A DNA stretch of 64,000 nucleotides from Roseicitreum antarcticum (GTDB taxonomy: Bacteria; Pseudomonadota; Alphaproteobacteria; Rhodobacterales; Rhodobacteraceae), in assembly GCF_014681765.1 (NCBI RefSeq), contig NZ_CP061498.1, forward strand, positions 558,001-622,000. The letters are read 5' to 3'. Made by a program: the position numbers and the translations under genes. This document shows positions 1 through 7,379 of this stretch, one piece after another. The notes below the pieces were generated by a model, which saw only the letters and a list, made by a program, of their open reading frames with translations, searched no databases and was not told the DNA's origin. The first letter of the stretch is position 1; each line of letters opens with the position of its first letter.

Positions 1-13
1 CATAGGGGATCAT
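1..13 (-). CDS. pseC: PseC aminotransferase, first four codons only (cut by window edge)
   Basis: An ATG lies 3 bases after the pseB stop codon, on the same strand and in the position of the next operon gene. It reads Met-Ile-Pro-Tyr before the window ends. MIPY is the usual beginning of PseC, the PLP-dependent UDP-4-keto-sugar aminotransferase that follows PseB in pseudaminic acid synthesis. Only four residues are visible, so the call rests on position, spacing and this short match. Confidence 0.5.
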
Positions 14-15
14 GT

Positions 16-1014
16 TCAGAACTTCCCGATCTTCTGCGCGTTGCGCGCGATCCAGTCTTGCAATGTCGCGACGCTCATCCATTCGGGGTTGCTGTCGGAG
101 GCGTAGGAGTAATCCGGCGCGACTTTGCGCCCATCCTTGATGCGCACCGGATCGCTGGACCAATTGTGGATCGCGGGGATGATCTTGAAATACTTGTCGT
201 ATTCATAGGTGTGATCGGCGTCTTCAGCCCCGATCATCTGTTCGTGCAGCTTTTCGCCGGGGCGGATGCCCACCATATCGTGCCGGGCATCGGGGGCGAC
301 GGCGCGCGCGATGTCGAGGATGTTCATCGACGGGATCTTGCGCACATAGATCTCGCCGCCCACCATGTCGTCCAGCGCGTGCCAGACCAGTTCGACGCCT
401 TGTTCCAGGGTAATCATGAAGCGCGTCATGCGCCCGTCGGTTATCGGCAGGACGCCTGTGTCGCGCTGTTGCAGAAAGAACGGGATGACCGATCCGCGCG
501 ACCCCATGACATTGCCATAGCGCACCACCGAAAAGCGGCATTTATCGGCGCCGGAATACGAATTGCCCGCGACGAACAGCTTGTCCGATGCCAGTTTCGT
601 CGCGCCATAAAGGTTGATCGGGCTGGACGCTTTGTCGGTGGATAGCGCCACACAGCGCTTCACGCCCTTGTCGATGCAGGCGTCGATGACGTTCATCGCG
701 CCGTTGATATTGGTCTTGACGCATTCAAAGGGGTTGTATTCAGCGGTAGGCACGATCTTGGTTGCCGCAGCATGCACGACATAATCCACCCCGTCCATCG
801 CGCGGTACAGGCGATCGCGGTCGCGCACATCGCCGATGAAAAAGCGTACTTCGGGGTGCTGGCCATAGATCTTTGCCATGTCCCATTGTTTCATCTCGTC
901 GCGCGAATAGATGATGATGCGCCGGGGCTTGTAGCGCGCCAGTGTCATCGGCACAAACGCCGAGCCGAAGGACCCGGTGCCGCCGGTCAAAAGGATTGTC
1001 GCGCCTTCCTGCAT
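16..1014 (-). CDS. pseB: UDP-N-acetylglucosamine 4,6-dehydratase (inverting), PseB
   Basis: First enzyme of CMP-pseudaminic acid synthesis: it dehydrates and C5-epimerises UDP-GlcNAc to the 4-keto-L-altro sugar in the cytoplasm. The 332-residue length is normal for the family. Visible are an N-terminal Rossmann motif GGTGSFG (residues 11-17), the catalytic Thr126-Asp127-Lys128 triplet and Tyr136-x3-Lys140 of the extended SDR fold, and the short C-terminal sugar-binding region of PseB/FlaA1 proteins. It lies downstream of pseF, the methylase and the amidotransferase genes on the same strand, separated from the HisF-like gene by 159 bp containing a hairpin. The pseC start follows after 3 bases. 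The family call is secure. Whether the final sugar decorates flagellin or a polysaccharide is not shown here. Confidence 0.93.
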   Translation of the reverse strand: MQEGATILLTGGTGSFGSAFVPMTLARYKPRRIIIYSRDEMKQWDMAKIYGQHPEVRFFIGDVRDRDRLYRAMDGVDYVVHAAATKIVPTAEYNPFECVKTNINGAMNVIDACIDKGVKRCVALSTDKASSPINLYGATKLASDKLFVAGNSYSGADKCRFSVVRYGNVMGSRGSVIPFFLQQRDTGVLPITDGRMTRFMITLEQGVELVWHALDDMVGGEIYVRKIPSMNILDIARAVAPDARHDMVGIRPGEKLHEQMIGAEDADHTYEYDKYFKIIPAIHNWSSDPVRIKDGRKVAPDYSYASDSNPEWMSVATLQDWIARNAQKIGKF

Positions 1015-1067
1015 GTCGAAGCCTTTATTCTTGGCGGCGTGGTCGTGCCGCGCTCTGACGTGATTTC

Positions 1068-1096
1068 AGCCTCGGGCACGGTAAAGGCCCGAGGCT
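1068..1096 (-). other. Perfect 10-bp stem-loop between the HisF-like gene and pseB
   Basis: AGCCTCGGGC and GCCCGAGGCT flank a 9-base loop with no mismatch. No run of T follows on either strand, so it is not a standard intrinsic terminator. In the operon transcript it would sit in the 159-base gap before pseB and could act as an mRNA processing or stability element. Its function is inferred from position only. Confidence 0.4.
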
Positions 1097-1173
1097 GGCC
1101 ATTCGCGGTCCGCTCTAGCCCAGCCGCCGGTCTCTGTCCAGCCAATGGGCGGGCTGGCGGGGTGGCAGCGGGG

Positions 1174-1956
1174 TCAGGCGGGCGGCACCTCGACATAGGG
1201 TTTGCGCACCGGAATGCCTGCTGCGGCCAGCGCCTGCTTTGCCCCGGCGGGGGTCAACTCGGTGAAATGGAAGATGCTGGCCGCCGCCACGGCTGAGGCG
1301 CCGCCCTGCACGACCGCGTCGACCATATGCTGGTAAGTGCCTGCGCCGCCCGATGCGATGACCGGGACCGTCACGGCCTGGGCGATGGCGGCGATCAGGA
1401 GCAGATCATAGCCTTCGAACGTGCCGTCCCGTTCGATCGAGGTGACAAGGATCTCGCCCGCGCCGCGATCTTCCAGCGCCCGCGCCCATGCGATCGCGTC
1501 GCGGCCGGTGTCGCGGCTGCCCGCATGGCTGAAACAGGTCCATCGCTCCGGCGCGGTCTGGCGTACATCCATGCTGGCGACGACGCATTGCGTGCCGTGA
1601 CGCTGCGCGATCTGAGTGATCAGGTCCGGCGACCCAAAGGCGGCGGTGTTGACGCTGACCTTGTCGGCCCCGGCGCGCAGGAGGCGCTGAACCTGCCCGA
1701 TGTCGCGCACCCCGCCGCCATAGGTCAGGGGCACGAAGCAATCCTGCCCGTATTCGGCGATGGATTCGTAATCCGGTTCCTCGCCCGTCTCCTGGGCGGT
1801 GATGTCGAGCAAGATCAGTTCATCCACCTCGCGCTGGTTATAGACACGGATGGAGGGAAGAACCGGGCCGACCCGGCGCCACGAGTCGAACCCCGACCCC
1901 TTGACCAAACCGAACTGCTTCCACAACAGGGTAGGGATGATGCGGGTCGTCAGCAT
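1174..1956 (-). CDS. HisF-like ammonia-using subunit of a sugar amidotransferase (not histidine HisF)
   Basis: A TIM-barrel protein of the HisF family, 260 residues. In histidine synthesis HisF takes ammonia from HisH; copies inside glycan clusters (WbuZ, HisF2 type) are thought to channel ammonia to an N-acetyl sugar amidotransferase. The sequence supports the second role. True HisF begins with a CLDV motif whose Asp11 is a catalytic acid, but here position 11 is Leu (RIIPTLLW). Asp51 and Asp130 are kept. The N-terminal segment (about residues 9-30) and the proline-rich C-terminus also differ from housekeeping HisF. The gene overlaps the HisH-like gene by 7 bp, as expected for co-made subunits, and the partner amidotransferase is immediately upstream. 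Confidence 0.85.
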   Translation of the reverse strand: MLTTRIIPTLLWKQFGLVKGSGFDSWRRVGPVLPSIRVYNQREVDELILLDITAQETGEEPDYESIAEYGQDCFVPLTYGGGVRDIGQVQRLLRAGADKVSVNTAAFGSPDLITQIAQRHGTQCVVASMDVRQTAPERWTCFSHAGSRDTGRDAIAWARALEDRGAGEILVTSIERDGTFEGYDLLLIAAIAQAVTVPVIASGGAGTYQHMVDAVVQGGASAVAAASIFHFTELTPAGAKQALAAAGIPVRKPYVEVPPA

Positions 1957-2636
1957 GGCAGATCGCCCAGGAAGTTGCGCAGCAGCCGGAAGCCTGCGCG
2001 CGAGCTTTTTTCGGGGTGAAACTGCGTGCCCCAGACCCGGCCGCAGCGCACGGCGGCCACGAAGGGAATATCATGGGTGGCGGTGGCGATCACATGATCT
2101 GGCGTTTCGGTGTCTGGCGTTTCGGTGTCTGGCGCTTCGGCGTCCTGCGTTTGGGTTTCCAGCGCGAAACTGTGGACGAAGTAAAAATTCGTGCCCGCCG
2201 GGATGCCCGTCAGCAAGGGATCTGGCCCGCCCGCCGGGTCAATCGCATTCCAGCCGACATGCGGCAGCCGCAGGCCGCATCCCAGGTCGCGCAGGTGGCG
2301 TACCGTGCCGGGAACAAAGCCCAGCCCCGCCGTGGCCCGGCCCGCCGTGGCCCCCTCGGAACCGCGCATGGCCAGCAATTGCATGCCGACGCAGACCCCC
2401 AGCAATGGCGTGCCCGCCTCATCTACTGCGGCGCGCAGGGCCTGCGGCCAGCCGCCGGCGCTTAGCGCGGCCATGCAATCGGTGAAGCTGCCCACACCGG
2501 GCAAGATCAACCGCGCGGCATCCGCAATCTGGTCGGGGTGGCTGGCCAGCGTGGGCTGCGCGCCCAGTTCCTCCAGTGCGCGCAACATCGAGCCCAGATT
2601 GCCCGTGCCGTAATCTATGACAGCAACGCGCATCAT
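1950..2636 (-). CDS. HisH-like glutamine amidotransferase subunit
   Basis: Class I glutaminase domain that releases ammonia from glutamine. The catalytic triad is complete: Cys82 in GVCVGMQ, His207 and Glu209 in QFHPE. It is 228 residues, longer than ordinary HisH (about 200), because a loop after residue 160 carries an acidic DTETP-type repeat coded by a 15-bp minisatellite. The gene overlaps the HisF-like gene and starts 3 bases after the amidotransferase stop, so the three are probably translated together. As for its HisF-like partner, the location in a pseudaminic acid cluster argues for supplying ammonia to sugar amidation (WbuY type), not for histidine synthesis. Two adjacent ATGs are possible starts. 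Confidence 0.87.
   Translation of the reverse strand: MMRVAVIDYGTGNLGSMLRALEELGAQPTLASHPDQIADAARLILPGVGSFTDCMAALSAGGWPQALRAAVDEAGTPLLGVCVGMQLLAMRGSEGATAGRATAGLGFVPGTVRHLRDLGCGLRLPHVGWNAIDPAGGPDPLLTGIPAGTNFYFVHSFALETQTQDAEAPDTETPDTETPDHVIATATHDIPFVAAVRCGRVWGTQFHPEKSSRAGFRLLRNFLGDLPC
2100..2159 (-). repeat. 15-bp tandem repeat (4 units) inside the HisH-like gene
   Basis: Four head-to-tail 15-bp units: the first two (2100-2114 and 2115-2129) are identical, the third differs at 2 bases and the fourth at 4. Being a multiple of three, the array keeps frame and encodes an acidic, Pro/Thr-rich loop (DTETP units) between the core and the C-terminal catalytic His/Glu. Copy number could vary without destroying the protein. 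Confidence 0.85.
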
Positions 2637-2639
2637 CCC

Positions 2640-3791
2640 TCAGAGGTTGTCGTGGTTGATCTTGGTCAGGTTGCCGTTGCGGTCCTTGACCAGCGTGCCG
2701 TCCGAATTGCGTTTGAACAGCTTCTTGTTGGTGAAGCGGTCGCAGATGACGATGAATTCGTCCACCGACATTTCCAGCGGCGCCAAGATCTTGTCGAGCG
2801 GTTTGCCCAGATAGGTCGAAGGAAACTGCCCGTCCAGCCTGCGCACCGCGTCCAGCCCATCTTGCCGCGTCAGCCGCCCGCGCCGGATGTGCAGGCACGC
2901 GATGTCGGTGGCCCGCCCAAAGCCGAATTTCAGGTATTTGAAATAATCGTGGATGCCGGTGTGGTGGTTGTCCAGGTTCTCATAATTCACCATCGAGCCT
3001 TCGACCGTTCCCTCAAAGCTGCGAAAGCCGTTCGCTCCTGCGATCAGCGCGTTCGACAGACCATCCCACGGGATGTAGTGTCCAAGGAACAGGCCCGTCA
3101 CGCCCACGCGCGCCAGTTCGGCGTCGCTGGGATAGACATAATTCAGCAGGTGCTTCTGCTCGATCCCGTCTTGCCCGATCAGATCGGTGACACGCATGCC
3201 CAGGAGGCCGCCGAATTCTTCCAGCCAGCGGCGGTTGAGCACGTTGTTGCCTGCGGCTGCGGCGGGGCCACCGTATTCGTTTTGCGAATTTTCGCCCCAG
3301 ATAATCAGCGGTACGTTGAACTGCACCGCCGCGCGCACCGGGATCGTGAAGATCCCCACATGTTCCGGCCAGGAGATGTCGCCCACCTGCTTCAACCCGA
3401 CACGGTTGAGCCGGGCGCGCACCAGCGGGTTGGGCGAAACCTCGATGTAATCGACGCCCAGACGCTTAAGATTCTCGATATTTGCGCGACCCAGGTCCGA
3501 GAGGTCGCAGGTGGTCGAGGTCACGCACAGCGGGTTCAGCCCCATCTGCAACATGCGCACCACCTGATAGGTGCTGTCCTTGCCGCCACTGACCGGAACG
3601 ATGCAATCCCAATTGCTGCCGTCGCGCTGACGGTAGCGTTCCAGCACGTCTTGCAGCTCGGCATAGCGGGCGTCCCAATCGACCGACTTGCGGTTTTCAT
3701 AGGCGCGGCAGGCGTTGCAGATCCCGTCGGAATCCAGATGCAGATCGGGCTTGGTGCTGGGCATCACACAGCGTTTGCAATAGGTCAGCAT
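2640..3791 (-). CDS. N-acetyl sugar amidotransferase (WbuX/PseA/WbpG type)
   Basis: ATP-dependent PP-loop enzyme that converts an N-acetyl group of a sugar to an acetamidino (amidine) group with ammonia from the HisH/HisF-like pair. A zinc-type cysteine cluster sits at the N-terminus (Cys5, Cys8, Cys25, Cys28), followed by the PP-loop SGGKDST at residues 68-74. The 383-residue length and the C-terminal region are typical of the WbuX family. The nearest functional models are PseA, proposed to make acetamidino-pseudaminic acid in Campylobacter, and WbpG of Pseudomonas. The gene sits between the methylase and the HisH-like gene with 3-9 bp gaps, forming one operon with pseF and pseB. The exact substrate (free nonulosonic acid or a precursor) cannot be read from sequence. 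Confidence 0.88.
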   Translation of the reverse strand: MLTYCKRCVMPSTKPDLHLDSDGICNACRAYENRKSVDWDARYAELQDVLERYRQRDGSNWDCIVPVSGGKDSTYQVVRMLQMGLNPLCVTSTTCDLSDLGRANIENLKRLGVDYIEVSPNPLVRARLNRVGLKQVGDISWPEHVGIFTIPVRAAVQFNVPLIIWGENSQNEYGGPAAAAGNNVLNRRWLEEFGGLLGMRVTDLIGQDGIEQKHLLNYVYPSDAELARVGVTGLFLGHYIPWDGLSNALIAGANGFRSFEGTVEGSMVNYENLDNHHTGIHDYFKYLKFGFGRATDIACLHIRRGRLTRQDGLDAVRRLDGQFPSTYLGKPLDKILAPLEMSVDEFIVICDRFTNKKLFKRNSDGTLVKDRNGNLTKINHDNL

Positions 3792-3800
3792 GGCGTCTCC

Positions 3801-4421
3801 TTAGCGCTTTTCCATCAGGAACCAGGTGATGTCATCCTGCGGGAATTTCGGATCGCGGCGATAGGCGAAGCCGTAATCCACCAGGGTCATTGATGGGTGA
3901 CGCTCCATGATCTCGCCCGCGAAATCGCGTTTGAACAGGCGGTCGGTATGCGCGCGATAGGGGATCGCGACCGGCGAGGGGTTGTAATATTCCGCCACCA
4001 AGAGCCAGCGCCGCGTGGCCTCCACCAGCTTGTCATAGACCTGCGGCAGCATGTCGGGGTTTTGGTGGATCAAGACGCCCTTGATCAGCGCGAGGTCACA
4101 ATGCGGCGGTTCCAGTTCGAGGATCGAGCCCTGCTGCACGTTGTCGGCGCCCACCACCTGCGCCAGTTCGGCAGCGGCATCGGCGTTGATCTCGATCCCG
4201 TGCAGCGCCATGTCGGGATGCAGCAGCCGCAGCGCGCGCAGGTTCATGCCGATATTCGCCCCGAATTCGACGCAACTCCCCAGCCCTTGCGCCACCGCCA
4301 GTGCCTTGGCGAAGAACGCGAGGTTTGCCGCCAGCAGGTGATCGCCCTGGTTGCGCTGGATGTATTCGGTGCCAAAGCTGCCGGCCCAGAATGCCTCCTG
4401 CTCGGTCGTGTACCTGGTCAT
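3801..4421 (-). CDS. Pseudaminic acid biosynthesis-associated methylase
   Basis: SAM-dependent methyltransferase of 206 residues. The SAM-binding glycine region is the CVEFGANIGMN segment (about residues 50-60), followed by an acidic strand end in HGIEINADA. The overall sequence, with the N-terminal TEQEAFWAGSFGTEYIQRN segment, fits the small clade of methylases found in pseudaminic acid operons. The gene begins 3 bases after the pseF stop and ends 9 bases before the amidotransferase start, so it belongs to the same transcript. The methyl acceptor is unknown. With an amidotransferase next door, an N-methylated acetamidino group on the nonulosonic acid is one reasonable possibility; O-methylation is another. 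Confidence 0.8.
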   Translation of the reverse strand: MTRYTTEQEAFWAGSFGTEYIQRNQGDHLLAANLAFFAKALAVAQGLGSCVEFGANIGMNLRALRLLHPDMALHGIEINADAAAELAQVVGADNVQQGSILELEPPHCDLALIKGVLIHQNPDMLPQVYDKLVEATRRWLLVAEYYNPSPVAIPYRAHTDRLFKRDFAGEIMERHPSMTLVDYGFAYRRDPKFPQDDITWFLMEKR

Positions 4422-4424
4422 CTG

Positions 4425-5129
4425 CTACTCCTCCTCTGTAGGCATCTGCGACAGGGCGCGGTGCATCAGTTCGGCGCGCTGCCAATCGTCTGGGGTGTCG
4501 ATATCCTGAACGCGATGCCGGGGCATCAGGATCGTGCGGGAATGGGGGGCATAGATTGGCAGCCCGTCCACCCAGGCCTGCGCGCGGCCCCAGTAGAATT
4601 GCCCCGCGTCATGCACATGCTCGGCGAGGTCTTGCGAACGCGTGATCTCGTATTCGGGGTGCAGCATGTGCACCGCGCCAGCGGCGTCGCGGGCAAGCGC
4701 GCGCTGAATCGGAAAGGCGAAGGTCGTTACAGGAAAGCAGAACGGCGCGCCGCTGTCATGCAGCATGGCAAGGGCTGCGCGCAGGTCGGCCGGGCGCACG
4801 AAGGGCGCGGTTGCATAGAGGCAGCACACATCGTGCGGCGCCGCGCCCGCGTCGCGCAGCCAGCCCACCGCATGGGCGATCACCGCGATTGAGGTCGCAT
4901 GGTCATCTGACAAGTCGGCGGGGCGCACAAAGGGCACCTCGGCCCCGCATTCGCGCGCGACATCGGCAATAGCGGCGTCATCGGTCGAGACGATGATGCG
5001 GTCAAAGAGGCCCGAGTCGCGCGCAGCCTCAATGCTGTGCGAGATCATCGGACGGCCAGCAAAGGGGCGGATGTTCTTTCGCGGAATGCGCTTGCTGCCG
5101 CCACGAGCGGGGATGACGGCAACTTTCAT
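4425..5129 (-). CDS. pseF: Pseudaminic acid cytidylyltransferase
   Basis: Transfers CMP from CTP to pseudaminic acid, giving the activated donor for glycosyltransferases. The N-terminus shows the CMP-sialic-acid synthetase signature: IPARGGSKRIPRKN (about residues 6-19), an STDD metal-binding region and a C-terminal VQDIDTPDDW motif. The KRIPRKN form fits PseF better than NeuA. The chosen ATG (MKVAVIPARGG) aligns with family starts. An in-frame ATG 18 bases upstream would only add a short unconserved extension. Its stop lies 3 bases before the methylase start. Legionaminic-acid LegF is the main alternative, but pseB, a pseC-like start and the Pse methylase favour pseudaminic acid. Confidence 0.88.
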   Translation of the reverse strand: MKVAVIPARGGSKRIPRKNIRPFAGRPMISHSIEAARDSGLFDRIIVSTDDAAIADVARECGAEVPFVRPADLSDDHATSIAVIAHAVGWLRDAGAAPHDVCCLYATAPFVRPADLRAALAMLHDSGAPFCFPVTTFAFPIQRALARDAAGAVHMLHPEYEITRSQDLAEHVHDAGQFYWGRAQAWVDGLPIYAPHSRTILMPRHRVQDIDTPDDWQRAELMHRALSQMPTEEE

Positions 5130-5460
5130 GCTCAGCCGATCTGGCAATGGTGCATGTATGACGCGGCGTCCCTGAGCATGATCGAGGTTATTCCTTTATG
5201 CGTTGACCATATGGCACCACCTTTGGCTATGCAATGACAACGCCGAGTCGTCAAGCCACAGGCAAGATGACAGGCCGGTAGGACGGGCTGGCAACACGGG
5301 CTGGCAACACGGGCTGGCAACACGGGCTGGCAACGCGGGCTGGCAACGCGGGCAGTTTGGCGCGCAAGGGTCCACCGGGCGTCGGGTGAACCTGGGGGCA
5401 GGGCGGACGTGTCCGCACGGGACGCTCCAAGCGGAGGCGATTCCGTCTGGCGCGCTTTGC
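5130..5460. other. 331-bp gap between the capsule-type gene and pseF
   Basis: I see no gene here. The stretch carries the 13-bp tandem repeat described separately and, next to pseF, a more AT-rich part (about 5180-5280) that may hold a pseF promoter. Composition shifts sharply from this part to the very GC-rich repeat side. Confidence 0.6.
5285..5349. repeat. 13-bp tandem repeat, five full copies
   Basis: Five contiguous units of GGGCTGGCAACAC. The first three are exact and the last two read CGC at the end instead of CAC; a decayed sixth unit follows. The period is not a multiple of three, which agrees with its noncoding position upstream of pseF. It lies in the leader region between two glycan genes. 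Confidence 0.9.
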
Positions 5461-7014
5461 TTACGGGACCAGGGTCGGATGCGGGGCCGCGCCACGCCGG
5501 GCTGCAGTGCCATGCTGCGGGGAGGTCTCTGCGTTTGATGCAATGCCGCTTGGCGCGATGAAGCTGGGGGCGATGGTGCCATCCAGCAGGCCCATCAGTT
5601 GCTTGGCGACGGTCTGCACATTGGCCGCGTCGGAATAGCCTTCTACGATTTCGATGTAGTCGCGGTCCACGACGCCGGGATGACAGCGCCCGAGCATTGC
5701 GCCCACAGCCTGTTGCAAGGCGTCATGCGCGAACGTCTTGCCCGCCACGTCCTGATAGCGCAGACCCTCGCGCCACTGCACGGCCCCCGGAAAGGCCCGA
5801 TACCACGCGCCGCCAAAGACCAGCACGGGTTTGCCCATGCACAAGGCTTCCCAGCCAACAGTGCCTGTGATGGTGGCAACAAATTGCGCATGGGCCGTCA
5901 GGGCATGGGTATTTGCGTAGGAGGGCAGGAATTGCACCTTCGGAATGCGCTTCAGCCGGTGAAAGAACATCGGCCCGCGCATGTAGGCACCCTGTTTGGG
6001 GTTTTCCTTGACAAGGATGCGCACGCCCTCGGGCAGCATTTCTGCCAGACGCTCGATCATATAGGCCTGATCGCGGAACCGCCCACCAAGCGAGGATGTC
6101 GTCATCTCGGGCTGCATTTGCAGCGGCACATAGACATATTTGCCCGACAGGTCGATCTCTTGCCCTTCGTAGCTGGCCAACTGGTCGAAATAGCTCAGCG
6201 CGTGTTCATGGAAGAAGCCGGCGAAAGGGTCGCGCCAGCGCGGAAAGGCGCCGTAGACCTGTCGCATCCGCGCCAGCAGACGCCAGACATAGACCGGGTT
6301 CAGCGCGCGCCAGCGGCCCTTGAGCACCAGAAATGTCATCATCTCGGCCAAAGCCGCGGCGGTTATCTTGCCGCCCGCCTCGCGCTCTTGCTTCACGCCT
6401 TTCATGTAGAACAACTGCGGCTGTTCGCCCTGCGTAATCTCATGCGGTGGCGCATCAGGATCGGCGGGAAACAGCCCCATCGCCCCCACATCAGTGGTCG
6501 AAAAGAACTGGTTGGGAAACAGCGACTGTGTAACGATCAGCACCGGCAGCCCCATGGCCTTTGCCAGATAGTAAAGCGCGGTGTCATAGCCCAGATGCGG
6601 GACCGAGAAGATCAGCACATGGGTAACATTCCGGTCGCGCAGTTGCTGGGCGATGGTGTCGTAGAGGACGTGGAAATAGCTGTGATATTCGTCCAGCGTT
6701 TCGATCGGGTGCGACTTTTGCTTGAACATTGACGCGTTGCGGGTCAGGTGGTCGGCGAATTCGTCGCGCTGGCGGAAGTAATCCGGGGACTGGAAGACGA
6801 CTTCGGCTGCGCCGCGATAGGAACTGCCTTCCATGACATGTCCTTCGGCGCCCCGGCTGGCCTTCATCCGCGACATGCTGGAGGCGCGGAATTGCGCTGT
6901 CTTCTCGCCAAATTGCAGCACGACGCGAATCGCGCCGCCGCTCTGGTCCTGCATTGCGGCCAAAACCCGGTCCGTGTCCTTGGTGGTTGAAATAACGGCA
7001 AGGCGCATGGTCAT
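5461..7014 (-). CDS. Capsule polysaccharide biosynthesis-type protein (KpsC/KpsS-like)
   Basis: About 517 residues from the chosen ATG (MTMRLAVIST); a second ATG lies 6 bases further in. The frame is open further upstream, but that part has no conserved character. The middle and C-terminal parts carry the Capsule_synth signature: YVYVPLQMQPE, an ILVKENP segment, and TGTVGWEALCMGKPVLVFG near the end. This family includes beta-Kdo transferases that build capsule anchors, and many uncharacterised glycan enzymes. A hydrophilic tail of about 40 residues after the domain is not conserved in character. It is first in the pseudaminic acid gene row, 331 bp before pseF, so it may transfer or export the modified sugar. 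The specific activity is unknown. Confidence 0.75.
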   Translation of the reverse strand: MTMRLAVISTTKDTDRVLAAMQDQSGGAIRVVLQFGEKTAQFRASSMSRMKASRGAEGHVMEGSSYRGAAEVVFQSPDYFRQRDEFADHLTRNASMFKQKSHPIETLDEYHSYFHVLYDTIAQQLRDRNVTHVLIFSVPHLGYDTALYYLAKAMGLPVLIVTQSLFPNQFFSTTDVGAMGLFPADPDAPPHEITQGEQPQLFYMKGVKQEREAGGKITAAALAEMMTFLVLKGRWRALNPVYVWRLLARMRQVYGAFPRWRDPFAGFFHEHALSYFDQLASYEGQEIDLSGKYVYVPLQMQPEMTTSSLGGRFRDQAYMIERLAEMLPEGVRILVKENPKQGAYMRGPMFFHRLKRIPKVQFLPSYANTHALTAHAQFVATITGTVGWEALCMGKPVLVFGGAWYRAFPGAVQWREGLRYQDVAGKTFAHDALQQAVGAMLGRCHPGVVDRDYIEIVEGYSDAANVQTVAKQLMGLLDGTIAPSFIAPSGIASNAETSPQHGTAARRGAAPHPTLVP

Positions 7015-7340
7015 GGTGAAGTGCTTTCGAGACAGAAGATGTACCAAGGCAGCGCGCGACTGCCGCGCCGCACCAGTACCGCCCCCGACAGACCAGAGGC
7101 AAGGCCTGGAATCGCCCGGCGGTGGGGTGCGGTAGTGCCAAGGCGAATACCCGCCGAGGCCCGGGGCGATGGCGCGGCGGCAGCTGCGCGCGGCGGATGT
7201 GCCGCAACATTGATGGTTTTTGCTGCATGCGCGAAAGTCGCGCACGCATCTGGTTCAGGGCATTGTGTGCGGTAGCAATAGAATGCAACACTGCTTTGGG
7301 GCGTCGTGCACCAAGCGGCACCGTTGCAAGGAGACGGACC
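7015..7340. other. Divergent intergenic region, 326 bp
   Basis: Separates the minus-strand capsule-type gene from the plus-strand DUF2254 unit, so it should hold promoters for both. The one clear structure is a perfect dyad TGCGCGA-AAG-TCGCGCA at 7228-7244, which could be an operator. I see no convincing gene here. Confidence 0.5.
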
Positions 7341-7379
7341 ATGATGCGTCTGAGTGAACGCGCCACGGGTGAGACATGA
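7341..7379 (+). CDS. 12-codon leader frame overlapping the DUF2254 start
   Basis: A short frame (MMRLSERATGET) with a strong ribosome-binding site, AAGGAG, 8-9 bases upstream of its ATG. Its TGA stop overlaps the ATG of the next gene as ATGA. That gene has only a weak site of its own, so translation of this frame probably feeds ribosomes to it. It is too short for a family assignment. The alternative is that the strong site belongs to a start-codon rearrangement and the peptide has no function. Confidence 0.4.
   Translation: MMRLSERATGET

Noticed and set aside
1174-2636. Histidine biosynthesis hisH-hisF pair
   Set aside because: Loss of HisF Asp11 and location between amidotransferase and pseB favour a glycan role.
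2538-3893. 451-codon plus-strand frame opposite the amidotransferase gene
   Set aside because: Antisense to a clear PP-loop enzyme and without protein-like features.
5285-5349. CRISPR-like array
   Set aside because: The 13-bp units are contiguous with no spacers, so this is a simple tandem repeat.
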